Source of the DNA: JAIEPW01 sp964406035
Lineage (GTDB): Bacteria > Acidobacteriota > Terriglobia > Bryobacterales > Bryobacteraceae
Direction of reading: 5' to 3'
Assembly (NCBI GenBank): GCA_964406035.1
Contig: CAYOQB010000001.1
Coordinates: 1 to 64,000 of the forward strand
DNA: 64,000 bases
The notes beneath the pieces were generated by a model. That model was not told where the DNA came from. It searched no databases and was given only the letters and a program-made list of their open reading frames with translations. Shown in pieces: positions 42,152-50,129 of this stretch (position 1 is its first letter; each line of letters starts with the position of its first letter). The position numbers and the translations under genes were made by a program.

Positions 42152-43500
42152 GCCCCGATCTCCTCCCGGATCGCGCCCGCGATCCGCTCGCACCACGTCT
42201 CGACGCTGGCCCGGTCGCCGGCCTCGATCATGACCCGCGCCAGCGGTTCCGTGCCCGAGAATCGGACCACCACCCGGCCGGCCCCGCCGAATGCCTGCTC
42301 CGCCTCGCGGATCGCGCTTTGCACGCGCGGCAGCTCCGCCAGCGGCCGCCGTTCCTTCACCCGGACATTCACCAGCAATTGCGGGAACACGCGGAACTCC
42401 GCGCTCAGTTCGTCCAGCCCGCGGCCGGAGGCGCGCATCACCTCCAGCACGCGCAACGCGGTAAGCATGCCGTCGCCCATGGTGGCGTACTCGCGGAAAA
42501 TGATATGACCGCTTTGCTCTCCGCCCAGCGCGGCGCCGCGCCGGACCATCTCCTCCAGCACGTACTTGTCTCCCACCGGCGTGCGGACCATCTCGATGCC
42601 GTGCTCCTTCAGCGCGACCTCCAGTCCCAGGTTGGACATCACGGTCGCCACCACCACGGGCTTCCCGCCGGCTTCCGCCAGGCGGCCCTGCTGATGCAAA
42701 TGTACGCCTGTGATCAGCATCACCGCATCGCCGTCGATCACCTTGCCGGACTTGGACACGAACAGCGCCCGGTCGGCATCGCCGTCGAACGCGATGCCCG
42801 CGTCGGCCCCCGCCTCCGTCATCCGCTCGCGCAGGGCATCCAGGTGCAGCGATCCGCAGTTCAAATTGATGTTGCGCCCGTCCGGCCGGCAATGAATCGC
42901 CAGGACCTCCGCGCCCAACCCCGTCAGCAGCTTGGGCGCCAGGCTGGAAGCCGCTCCATTGGCGCAATCCACCAGCAGCCGCAAACCTCGCAGATCTCCG
43001 GGAAAGGAACTGGATAGCGATTTCAGGTACTCCGCGTCCAGACCTTCGTCCACCGCCAGCGCCAGCGGCTTTGGTACGGCGCCGCGATCCAGCAGCTCAA
43101 AGATCTCCCGCTCGATCTCGTGCTCGGCGGCGTCCGGCAGCTTGAACCCGGAATGTCCGATCACCTTGATCCCGTTGTCCTCGTAGGGGTTGTGGGAAGC
43201 GGAGATCATCACCCCCAGCGAGAAGGGACCCTGGCGCGTCACGTACGCCACGCCCGGCGTGGTGATCAAACCCGCGAAGCGCGTTTCAATCCCCTGCTCC
43301 GCCAGGCCGCCGGCGACATGCTCCGCGATCCAGGGTCCGGATTCGCGGGTGTCCATGCCGATCGCCACCGCGCCTTCCTGTCCGTTCTTGCGCAGCCAGG
43401 CGCCCAAGGCCGCGCCGATCACAAAGGTCGTTTGCGGATCCAGGGGGTAAACGCCCGCCACCCCGCGAATTCCATCAGTTCCGAATAGATGACGATCCAT
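42148..43500 (-). CDS. glmM: Phosphoglucosamine mutase
   Basis: Interconverts glucosamine 6- and 1-phosphate in UDP-GlcNAc synthesis. 450 residues from ATG 43500, normal length. Active-site phosphoserine loop GVMISASHNPYEDNGIKVI, metal loop AFDGDADRALFV, sugar loop LGGEQSGHIIF and phosphate loop VRFSGTEPLARVM. Upstream codons in the same frame are ybbR antisense shadow. Its ATG overlaps the ybbR stop by 1 bp, giving the conserved cdaA-ybbR-glmM order in which GlmM can regulate CdaA. Confidence 0.97.
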   Translation of the reverse strand: MDRHLFGTDGIRGVAGVYPLDPQTTFVIGAALGAWLRKNGQEGAVAIGMDTRESGPWIAEHVAGGLAEQGIETRFAGLITTPGVAYVTRQGPFSLGVMISASHNPYEDNGIKVIGHSGFKLPDAAEHEIEREIFELLDRGAVPKPLALAVDEGLDAEYLKSLSSSFPGDLRGLRLLVDCANGAASSLAPKLLTGLGAEVLAIHCRPDGRNINLNCGSLHLDALRERMTEAGADAGIAFDGDADRALFVSKSGKVIDGDAVMLITGVHLHQQGRLAEAGGKPVVVATVMSNLGLEVALKEHGIEMVRTPVGDKYVLEEMVRRGAALGGEQSGHIIFREYATMGDGMLTALRVLEVMRASGRGLDELSAEFRVFPQLLVNVRVKERRPLAELPRVQSAIREAEQAFGGAGRVVVRFSGTEPLARVMIEAGDRASVETWCERIAGAIREEIGA

Positions 43501-44189
43501 CAATTGCGTTGTTTCCTCACTGGAGCGCCGGCCGCCGCGGGCTGGCGCTCCACCTCCACCATCACCTTTACCGTCCCGGGAGAGCTCAGCCGGACGTGCG
43601 GATCGGCCAGAAACGTATTCACCGAAAACGCTCCCTGGCTCACCACCGTGCTCAGATCGACATCGTCGGTTACCGCGAACGCGAGTTCCTTCACCCGCGA
43701 TGCCGGGCCTTGCACGCGCAGCTTGTCCGGCGTAATCTCCTGGCGCTTCACCCGATACCCATCGGGCGGACCGGCGCTGATCTGCAGTCGCACCGGCACA
43801 TCTTTTTCGGCCAGCCGGTCGAAACGAAGCCGCACCTGAGACGGGGTCGCGCTGCGGAAGGCAACACCGCGCGGCAGCACGATGTCGGCCGAGGAAAGCG
43901 TGAACGTATGGTCGCCCGGACGGTCCACGTTCTTCAGGTCCAGCAGCACGGCGGTTTCCGCCAGGCTCGCCGCGGTGACCGCGTTGGGCGGACCCACCAG
44001 TTCGAGCTGAACCGGGTCCGAGGCCCCGGCTACCAGAAACAAGTCCCGCGGCATGTTCTTCAACAACACCGGAGCGCTGCGCGTGGTGATGAGGTCCAGG
44101 TCGCGGACCATGATGAACCACAACAGCACCGCCAGACCGATCGCCAGCGCTTTCCAGCCGATATTGGTGAACAAAACGCGGCGAATCAC
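43500..44189 (-). CDS. ybbR: YbbR/CdaR-like protein
   Basis: 229 residues from GTG 44189, overlapping the cdaA stop as GTGA. N-terminal transmembrane anchor (~13-26, WKALAIGLAVLLWFIMV) followed by YbbR-like beta modules (PVLLKNMPRDLFLVAGASDP, then VRLQISAGPPDGYRVKRQEI and DKLRVQGPASRVKELAFAVT). It is a known partner of the diadenylate cyclase CdaA and modulates c-di-AMP output. Fewer repeats than the Bacillus protein (about 3 here against 4). Confidence 0.9.
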   Translation of the reverse strand: MIRRVLFTNIGWKALAIGLAVLLWFIMVRDLDLITTRSAPVLLKNMPRDLFLVAGASDPVQLELVGPPNAVTAASLAETAVLLDLKNVDRPGDHTFTLSSADIVLPRGVAFRSATPSQVRLRFDRLAEKDVPVRLQISAGPPDGYRVKRQEITPDKLRVQGPASRVKELAFAVTDDVDLSTVVSQGAFSVNTFLADPHVRLSSPGTVKVMVEVERQPAAAGAPVRKQRN

Positions 44190-45024
44190 TTCCCCGCCTG
44201 CCTCAGTTCGGGTTCCGCGAGGCTTCGCGGTTCGGCGGCGCGAGCCTTGTCGCGAGGCTCGCGTCGATTGGCATGCTCCACCAGCCGCTCTTCCAGCCGC
44301 TTCAGGCTGATGTCGAACTCGATCTCGCCGTACGCGGCCACCGAAATCTTGCCGGTTTCCTCGGAGACGATGATCGCCAGACTGTCGGTTTCCTCGGTAA
44401 CGCCGATCGCCGCCCGATGNNNNNNNNNNTTCCGAAGCTGCGCATCAGCGATGCGCTCATGGTCAAGGGCAGGAAGCAGGCCGCCGCCGCGATCCGCTGG
44501 CCCTGCACGATCACGGCGCCGTCATGCAGCGCGCCGCCCTCGAAGATGGAGCAAAGCAGATCGTGGGAAAGCTCGGCATCCAGCCGGACCCCGCTTTCGA
44601 TGAACGTCCGCAGGCCGATATCCCGCTCCACCACGATCAGCGCGCCACATTTGGACTGGGACATCTGTTGCACCGCGAGCAGGATCTCCTCCACCGCTTC
44701 GCGGCGCTGCAGGCGGTTGCCCAAGCCGAACCACTGCATGCGCCCGATACGCGCCAGCAGCATGCGAATTTCGCTCTGGAACATCACGATCAGCGCGAAC
44801 ACCGTATACGGGGCCAGGGACGCGAGCACGGTGCGCAGCAGTTCCAGACGGAGCACGACGGCGGCTGCGTAGACGATGAAAAGAATGCCGACGCCGGTAA
44901 GCACGCGCGCCGCGCGGCGGCCGCGCAGGATCATCAGAATCTGGTAGATCAGGAACCCGAGCGCAAGGATGTCCACAACGCTGGTGATGCTGAGCGTTGG
45001 TAGTGCGGGCATCCCCTGCGGCAT
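44186..45024 (-). CDS. cdaA: Diadenylate cyclase CdaA (interrupted by assembly gap)
   Basis: Makes cyclic di-AMP from two ATP. From ATG 45024: three transmembrane helices (~12-32, 42-58, 65-85), then the DAC domain with SKCGALIVVERDIGLRTFIE, FEGGALHDGAVIVQG (DGA motif, residues 168-170) and, after the 10-N run at 44420-44429, HRAAIGVTEETDSLAIIVSE. The RHR motif straddles the gap: only HR is visible. The two halves are in different frames if 10 bases are assumed; a gap of 5 would give GTRHRAA. Stop at 44186 overlaps ybbR by GTGA. Confidence 0.92.
44420..44429. other. Scaffold gap (10 N) in the cdaA RHR motif
   Basis: The frame right of the gap (…LMRSFG) and left of it (HRAAIG…) join only if the missing length is 2 mod 3; the given 10 N break it. 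Family motif GTRHRAAIG suggests 5 missing bases. Confidence 0.85.
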
Positions 45025-45045
45025 GACGAAGGCCTCTCCCTGATC

Positions 45046-45054
45046 ATCATAGCA
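45046..45054 (-). promoter_or_regulatory. Candidate cdaA operon extended -10
   Basis: On the minus strand TGCTATGAT (45054-45046) matches the extended -10 consensus TGnTAtaaT, 22 bp before the cdaA ATG. A -35 is weak (TTTCAT at 18 bp). Confidence 0.5.
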
Positions 45055-45158
45055 GGCGGGAACAAACTAATGAAAACAAATCGCTTGGCAAGTTTGGCGG
45101 CGGCTCGTGCTGTCTCTGGACACGGCCGCCGCCCCACCCGAATTCCGCCCCCTGTGTG

Positions 45159-45704
45159 TCACCGGGCGACGGCGGAACTCGAACTGCGCGCCACCGCGGA
45201 AGCCTCCACGGCTTTCTTCAGTTGCGAGATATGCTCTTCCCATGTTTTCTGCGAATCCCGCGCCACCAGCGGCGACATCAGCTTGGCGAACCAGATCTTG
45301 TACTCGGTGTCGATTACCAGCCGCAGCATGGTCTCGCCGTTTACTTCCTCCAGCGTGTACAGCATGGAGCAGTCGAACCCTTCCGAAGTGGTCCGCACAT
45401 CCACCCGCTTGGGAGGCTCCATCCCGGCGAACTCGTATTCCAGCTCCATGGTCTGGCCGCGCTGCACAATCGTGTCGCGCACGCGTTTCTCGCCGGTGTA
45501 CTTGCTGTCGGTGACAAACAGGATCCACTTCTTGCGCAGGTCCGGCTGAATCAGCCAGGGGAACACGTCGGCCGCCGGGCGGGCGATGCGGATGGCCATC
45601 TCATTGCGGCTGCGGCCGGAGGCGCCGCCGCTCAGCAGCAGCGCGATAACGCCGATGGCCAGAAGTACGAACACACCTCCGGCTATGAACAAAAGCCACT
45701 TCAT
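45159..45704 (-). CDS. Membrane-anchored SRPBCC/START-like protein
   Basis: 181 residues: N-terminal transmembrane anchor (~4-24) and an SRPBCC-type helix-grip domain (MAIRIARPAADVFPWLIQPD, VRDTIVQRGQTMELEYEFAG and MLRLVIDTEYKIWFAKLM). These domains bind hydrophobic ligands. It is the last gene of the PadR-membrane protein-SRPBCC unit, 24 bp after the preceding stop. Ligand unknown. Confidence 0.82.
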   Translation of the reverse strand: MKWLLFIAGGVFVLLAIGVIALLLSGGASGRSRNEMAIRIARPAADVFPWLIQPDLRKKWILFVTDSKYTGEKRVRDTIVQRGQTMELEYEFAGMEPPKRVDVRTTSEGFDCSMLYTLEEVNGETMLRLVIDTEYKIWFAKLMSPLVARDSQKTWEEHISQLKKAVEASAVARSSSSAVAR

Positions 45705-45728
45705 TTTCAGTTTCCTCCTCGGAATCGG

Positions 45729-46283
45729 TTAGCGGACGCGGCGGCGCGCGCAATGCGCGGCGCCGGTAAGAACGCCGCCGATCATGGCCGCGATCAGACC
45801 CGCCGAATACCATGCCGGTAAATCGCCGGGCGACAGCGCCATGCTCAACAGCCCCAGCAGGCCGATGAAGACTGCCAGCATCAGCGCCTGCAACAATGCC
45901 GACCGTCCGCTGATGCGAACGGACAAATATCCGGCCAGCGCGGCAAACGGGAACGCCGTAATCCAGTCCCAGGCGATCCGCAGACCGTAAGAGGGTGGAA
46001 ACAGCAGATCGGCGAGCGCGCTCGCGGCCATCACCAGGGCCACCATCAGGCCATAGCTCAGCAGCACGGAGGCCACCGCGGCCGCCAGAAACCGGCCGGG
46101 TCCGCCATCCCGCAGGGCGACCCGCGTCAGCGGCACGGCGGATCGCACCGCCTGCGACCAGTACCACAGTCCGGCGCCGCCGCGCCCGTGAAATTCTTCT
46201 TCCAGATCGCCCAGGATGAAATCCCGATCCCGGTCGCTTGCCGCCATCATCAACAGCGTCCTGGCTGCCGCGGGCGGCTTCAT
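45729..46283 (-). CDS. Membrane protein with permease-prefix-like N-terminus
   Basis: 184 residues. Cytoplasmic start ARTLLMMAASDRDRDFILGD followed by LEEEFHGRGGAGLWYWSQAV, a motif seen in the prefix domain of acidobacterial ADOP permeases. Then four predicted transmembrane helices (~63-82, 95-113, 125-142, 148-172). It lacks the MacB/FtsX permease body, so it is a stand-alone prefix-like membrane protein. Overlaps the PadR gene by 4 bp, indicating PadR regulates it. Confidence 0.78.
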   Translation of the reverse strand: MKPPAAARTLLMMAASDRDRDFILGDLEEEFHGRGGAGLWYWSQAVRSAVPLTRVALRDGGPGRFLAAAVASVLLSYGLMVALVMAASALADLLFPPSYGLRIAWDWITAFPFAALAGYLSVRISGRSALLQALMLAVFIGLLGLLSMALSPGDLPAWYSAGLIAAMIGGVLTGAAHCARRRVR

Positions 46284-46612
46284 GACATTCTCCAGGATTC
46301 GGTCAGGCCCTCCCGCATCTGCGCCAGCGAGTGCTGTGCTTCGGCCAGCGCCCTGCGGCCTTCCGCGATTACTTCGAAGTAGCGCTTGGCGCGCCCGCCC
46401 CGCTCCGGCGTCGGACCGGCCACCCGGCTAGTGACATATCCCTTGGTTTCCAGGCGATCCAGCGTGGCGTAGACCGCCCCGATGGCCACATCCCGGCCGG
46501 TGCGCTCGGCGATTTCCTGCCGCACCCGCAGGCCGTATGCCTCGGCCCCCAGGCGCAGCAGCGCCAGCAGCACAATCTGTTCAAACTCACCGAGATATTC
46601 GCCCTTGGCCAT
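46280..46612 (-). CDS. PadR-family transcriptional regulator
   Basis: 110 residues, PadR winged helix with the typical start EYLGEFEQIVLLALLRLGAE, then AERTGRDVAIGAVYATLDRL and TKGYVTSRVAG, with ERGGRAKRYFEVIAEGRRAL at the end. In Acidobacteria these commonly control adjacent permease operons. First gene of a three-gene unit (46612 to 45159); a candidate promoter TTGACA-17-TATTTT is immediately upstream. Confidence 0.93.
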   Translation of the reverse strand: MAKGEYLGEFEQIVLLALLRLGAEAYGLRVRQEIAERTGRDVAIGAVYATLDRLETKGYVTSRVAGPTPERGGRAKRYFEVIAEGRRALAEAQHSLAQMREGLTESWRMS

Positions 46613-46622
46613 CGACTTCTAC

Positions 46623-46651
46623 AAAATAGAACAAATGGCGGATCGTGTCAA
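46623..46651 (-). promoter_or_regulatory. Candidate padR-operon promoter
   Basis: Minus strand: TTGACA (46651-46646), exact 17-bp spacer, TATTTT (46628-46623). The predicted transcript starts only about 4 nt before the padR ATG, suggesting a near-leaderless message. Confidence 0.65.
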
Positions 46652-46669
46652 GAACAATCTGGAAGGGAG

Positions 46670-46888
46670 TCACCGCGCCCGGTTCACCAGCCATAACACG
46701 AGCGTCACGAGGATGCTCAGCAGGATGCTGGTCGCAATCGGGAAATAGAAGGTCGAGTTGCGCCCCCGCACCACGATGTCGCCGGGCAACTGTCCGGGCT
46801 TGAAAGGCAGCCTCGCGCCGAAACTCCACAACAATCCCGCCGCGATCAGAACCACACCGGCCACAATCAACATCCGGCCGACATTCAT
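46670..46888 (-). CDS. DUF2905-family small membrane protein
   Basis: 72 residues with two transmembrane helices (~5-23 and ~50-68) and the DUF2905 signature FKPGQLPGDIVVRGRNSTFY between them. Family function is unknown; it is conserved in many bacteria. It lies 9 bp downstream of the xylose-isomerase-like gene and is probably co-transcribed with it. Confidence 0.92.
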   Translation of the reverse strand: MNVGRMLIVAGVVLIAAGLLWSFGARLPFKPGQLPGDIVVRGRNSTFYFPIATSILLSILVTLVLWLVNRAR

Positions 46889-46897
46889 GCTTCCATT

Positions 46898-48136
46898 CTA
46901 CCCGCCGGTGTAGACGCGACCCCGGTGTGCGCCGATCAGAATTTGGAACAGGCGGTGCGCGATCAGCTCGTGCAAGGTCAGCAGCTCGCGATTCTGTTTC
47001 ACGATCGCGTCGGCGTCCAGAGGGTTCACCGGCCCGCCGCCGCTCTTCATCGCCTGGTACGCCTCCGCGATCACCGGATCGGCGATTGCGTCTCCGGCCA
47101 TCTCCCAAAGCGTGATGAACCGGTCCACGGCGGTGGGGAAGCTCACCGCGAAGACGCCCCAGTTGGAGGTGGTCCGCGGCGGCTTGTAATCCAGGTTGAA
47201 CGGCCCTTCGAACCCATGCGACCGCAACAGAATCAAGACATTCAGCCAGTCCAGCGGATTCACCAGCCCCACGGCGATATCCACATCGTGCTTCAGGCGG
47301 TAGCCGTCATTGATATCGAAGTGCCACAACTTGCCGGCCAGCAAGGCCCGCGCAAGAGCCGCGCGCGGCGCCCCGCCCCACATCAGCTCATGCAGGTACT
47401 CGGGGTTCAGTCCGACCATCTCCGGATGGTCCAGCAGACCGCTGGCGATGAAGGCGAGCATCGCGTCGGATGTCGGCAGCAGAATCTCAGCTTGCGGCTC
47501 GAACGGCTTCGCTTCCATGCAATGCCGCAGTGTGGGACGTCCGGCGCTTTCGGCGATTTCGATGTCCGCGCGGCAGGCGGCGTTCAGCGCTTCCGCGTAC
47601 CAGCGAAGCGTCTGCATCTCGTCGATGGCCCCTTGCGTGTAGTAGCCGAGCGATCCAGGCCAGTACACGGCGTGCGTCGCCCCCAGTTCATGCCCGATTT
47701 TGACCGTGTTCGCCAGCCGCCGCGCCGCATACTCGCGAACTTCCGGCGCTTCCGCCGCCGGCCCCCCGGCCCAAACGGCATGGTGGAAGGTCTCCGTGGT
47801 CACCATGGAGCAGGCGACCCCATGCTCGCGCAGCGTCCCGCCAATCCGCTCGACAATCTCGTCCTGCGCTTCGCGAAACAGTGCCGGGGTGGGAATCACG
47901 TCGGTGTCGTGCGTGGCCCAGTATCCGATCCCGATGCTCGCGTACCGCCGGATCACTTCCTCGAATCCCACGGCTGTCCGCGTGGGCGCATGAAACAGAG
48001 CGTGACCTTCGTATGCCGCAGCCCATTGCGGACCCGACAGGTAGTACTTGCGCCGGACCTCGGGTGAGTAACCGCCTCCGCAGGAAGCAAGCAGGCGTTC
48101 GACAAGAGACTGTTGCTGGTTCGGGTCGAGCGGCAT
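46898..48136 (-). CDS. xylA: Xylose isomerase-family TIM-barrel sugar isomerase
   Basis: 412 residues from ATG 48136. The metal-site set of XylA is present in order: ATHDTDVIP (His/Asp pair), MEAKPFEPQ (Glu and the catalytic Lys), LNPEYLHELMWGG (Glu/His), HFDINDGYRLKHDVDIAVG (Asp, Asp, Asp) and NLDYKPPRT (final Asp). It therefore should bind two divalent metals and isomerise an aldose to a ketose. Substrate may be xylose or another aldose (rhamnose-type); context does not decide it. Divergent from an S41-family gene with only 21 bp between starts. Confidence 0.85.
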   Translation of the reverse strand: MPLDPNQQQSLVERLLASCGGGYSPEVRRKYYLSGPQWAAAYEGHALFHAPTRTAVGFEEVIRRYASIGIGYWATHDTDVIPTPALFREAQDEIVERIGGTLREHGVACSMVTTETFHHAVWAGGPAAEAPEVREYAARRLANTVKIGHELGATHAVYWPGSLGYYTQGAIDEMQTLRWYAEALNAACRADIEIAESAGRPTLRHCMEAKPFEPQAEILLPTSDAMLAFIASGLLDHPEMVGLNPEYLHELMWGGAPRAALARALLAGKLWHFDINDGYRLKHDVDIAVGLVNPLDWLNVLILLRSHGFEGPFNLDYKPPRTTSNWGVFAVSFPTAVDRFITLWEMAGDAIADPVIAEAYQAMKSGGGPVNPLDADAIVKQNRELLTLHELIAHRLFQILIGAHRGRVYTGG

Positions 48137-48157
48137 CGACGATAATGATAGTTCACC

Positions 48158-49879
48158 ATGCCGTTGCCACGCCGGGATTTCATGCGCCTTGCGTGCGCCG
48201 CTCCAGCCGCTTATTGCACCGCATCCCTCGCCGGCCAGACCAGGCCGGCGGCTGGAGACCGGAGAATCGGGCGGCTGGCCGCGGTCGCGCGACTCTGGAA
48301 CGCGATCAAGTACTTCCATCCGTACCTCGCCTACCGTCCCCTCGATTGGGACGCCGCGCTGCTGCGCGCCATCCCCGCGATCGAATCGGCTCCGGACGCC
48401 CGAGCCTACGAGGCGGCTGTCGCCGGAATGCTGGCCGAGCTGAACGATCCGCAAACGCGCACGGGAGGCGACGTCCCACCGCCGGCCCCGGCGAAGTCCC
48501 GGGTCCGCTTCTACTCCGGCTATGCCGCGCAGCGCGGCACGCCCTCGCCTCGCTACTATTCGCGGTTCGAGGAGGCGGATGCGGTCGAGTTCCACGGCGT
48601 CGCTCTCGGCGAAGGCTTGTCCGCGGTGATCCGCGTCTCCGAGCCCGCCGACGCCGACGCGCCCGCGTGGAATCCGGACCTTGCCCGCGATCGCGTCTAC
48701 GAGGATTCGCCCTGCCCGGATCGCGAGAAGCGTATTTTGGCCTGGTTCCGCCTGTGGGGCGTTCTGCACTACTTTTACCCCTATCACGCGCTGACCGGCG
48801 ATTACTGGGAGCGTGCGCTGGAATCAGCCCTGCCACGCTTTGAGCAGGCCCAGGACAGCGCCGGCTACGCCCTGGCCGTCCTGGAAGCGCTCAAGCCGCT
48901 CAATGACACACAGATCGCCGTGTTCCACTCGGGAATCGAAGCTCACTTCGGCGCGTTTGCTCCGGGGCTGGACCTGAAATTCATCGAAGGCCAGACCGTG
49001 GTGACGCATGTCTTCGACAAGCGATCCGGCGTGGAGTTGGGCGACACCATCCTCGCGGTCGACGGTGAGGACGTGTGGGCCCGGCGGGAGCGGCTGGGGC
49101 GCTTGCTTTCCGCCTCCACCCCGCAGGCTTTGCACCTGCGAGTGACGCAATCTCTGCTGGGCGGAGCGTTCGAATCAAACGCGCGGATCGCCCTCCGCAA
49201 TGCCGAAGGGCTGCGCCGGGAAGTGGTCCTGCAGCGGACCTTCCGCGCAACCCGGGCCCTGCGCCGCAACGCGATGGCCCATGTCGACGAGAGCCTGAAC
49301 CTGGGTTACCTGGATCTCATCCGCCTGCGGCCGGATCAGTTGGAGGGGGCTTACAACCTGATCTCCGAATGCCGCGGCCTGCTGCTCGACCTGCGCGGGC
49401 ATCCGCAGCCCAACTCCTGGCTGATTGCATCCCGCTTCACGAAAGCGAACGTAACCGCCGCTCTGGTGGATCGCCCGGAGTGGCGGCATCCGGCCCGGCC
49501 TTCGCCCCGAACTTTCGACCAGAACTTCGGACCTTCCTCGAGCGGAGGCTTCCGCGGCAAGGTGGTTGCCGTGGTCAACGAAGAGACCTTCGGCCTCGGC
49601 GAGCACGTCTGTCTGTACCTGGAGGCAGCCGGCGGGGTGACCTTCTTCGGCTCACCCACTAGCGGCGCGGATGGCGATCCCACCAATCTTGTTCTGCCCG
49701 GCGGCGCTACGGTCGTATTTAGCGGACAGGGGATTCGCCATGGTGACGGACGCCGGCTGCAGGGAGCCGGCCTGACGCCGCACGTCGCAGCCGCGCCAAC
49801 AATCGCCGGGGTTCGCGCCGGCGACGATGAAGTCCTGGCCAGGGCGATCGATTGGCTGAAGAACTACCGGGCAATCTGA
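48158..49879 (+). CDS. Tat-exported S41 peptidase-like protein with altered nucleophile position
   Basis: 573 residues. Twin-arginine start PRRDFMRLACAAPAAYC indicates Tat export. An N-terminal helical domain, a PDZ-like segment (GVELGDTILAVDGEDVW, ~290) and a C-terminal S41 domain: ECRGLLLDLRGHPQPNSWLI, KVVAVVNEETFGLGEHVCLY, TFFGSPTSGADGDPTNLVLP and FSGQGIRHGDGRRLQGAGLT. In active family members the segment before EH contains the nucleophile Ser (pattern SxxEH); here it reads GLGEH, so Ser is replaced by Gly. Either a pseudo-protease or one using another residue. Confidence 0.85.
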   Translation: MPLPRRDFMRLACAAPAAYCTASLAGQTRPAAGDRRIGRLAAVARLWNAIKYFHPYLAYRPLDWDAALLRAIPAIESAPDARAYEAAVAGMLAELNDPQTRTGGDVPPPAPAKSRVRFYSGYAAQRGTPSPRYYSRFEEADAVEFHGVALGEGLSAVIRVSEPADADAPAWNPDLARDRVYEDSPCPDREKRILAWFRLWGVLHYFYPYHALTGDYWERALESALPRFEQAQDSAGYALAVLEALKPLNDTQIAVFHSGIEAHFGAFAPGLDLKFIEGQTVVTHVFDKRSGVELGDTILAVDGEDVWARRERLGRLLSASTPQALHLRVTQSLLGGAFESNARIALRNAEGLRREVVLQRTFRATRALRRNAMAHVDESLNLGYLDLIRLRPDQLEGAYNLISECRGLLLDLRGHPQPNSWLIASRFTKANVTAALVDRPEWRHPARPSPRTFDQNFGPSSSGGFRGKVVAVVNEETFGLGEHVCLYLEAAGGVTFFGSPTSGADGDPTNLVLPGGATVVFSGQGIRHGDGRRLQGAGLTPHVAAAPTIAGVRAGDDEVLARAIDWLKNYRAI

Positions 49880-50129
49880 CAAGTTTCCGCCACCCGACAA
49901 AAACTGGTCGCGGGTGTTTCCAGCCTGCAGGCTTATTTCGAATGATTTAGCGATGGCCTTCCACTTGCCACACGATACTGCAACAGCGCGCTCCTGCACT
50001 CCGGCAGCGCGGCAAGCATGGTGTCCGGCGAGTAATCATTGAGACTGGCCGGCCTCCTCTCCACGGGGTCAGCGCCCCTCTCCTGGCCGCTGACCCTCCT
50101 CCGCTATCCAGACAGGCGAGAATAAGAGA
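49880..50129. other. 250-bp intergenic region with hairpin
   Basis: No gene seen. CACCCG (49891-49896) and CGGGTG (49911-49916), followed by TTTCC, form a weak terminator-like hairpin after the S41 gene. The remainder should carry the promoter of the sugar dehydrogenase; no strong -35/-10 pair is evident. Confidence 0.45.

Noticed and set aside
42148..44121. A 657-codon minus-strand frame covering glmM plus part of ybbR
   Set aside because: The extra N-terminal part is the ybbR region in another frame; true GlmM begins at ATG 43500.
44186..45024. Frameshifted cdaA pseudogene
   Set aside because: The shift depends only on the arbitrary 10-N gap length.
46898..48787. A 629-codon frame containing the isomerase
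   Set aside because: The N-terminal 217 codons are antisense to the S41 gene; the isomerase begins at 48136.
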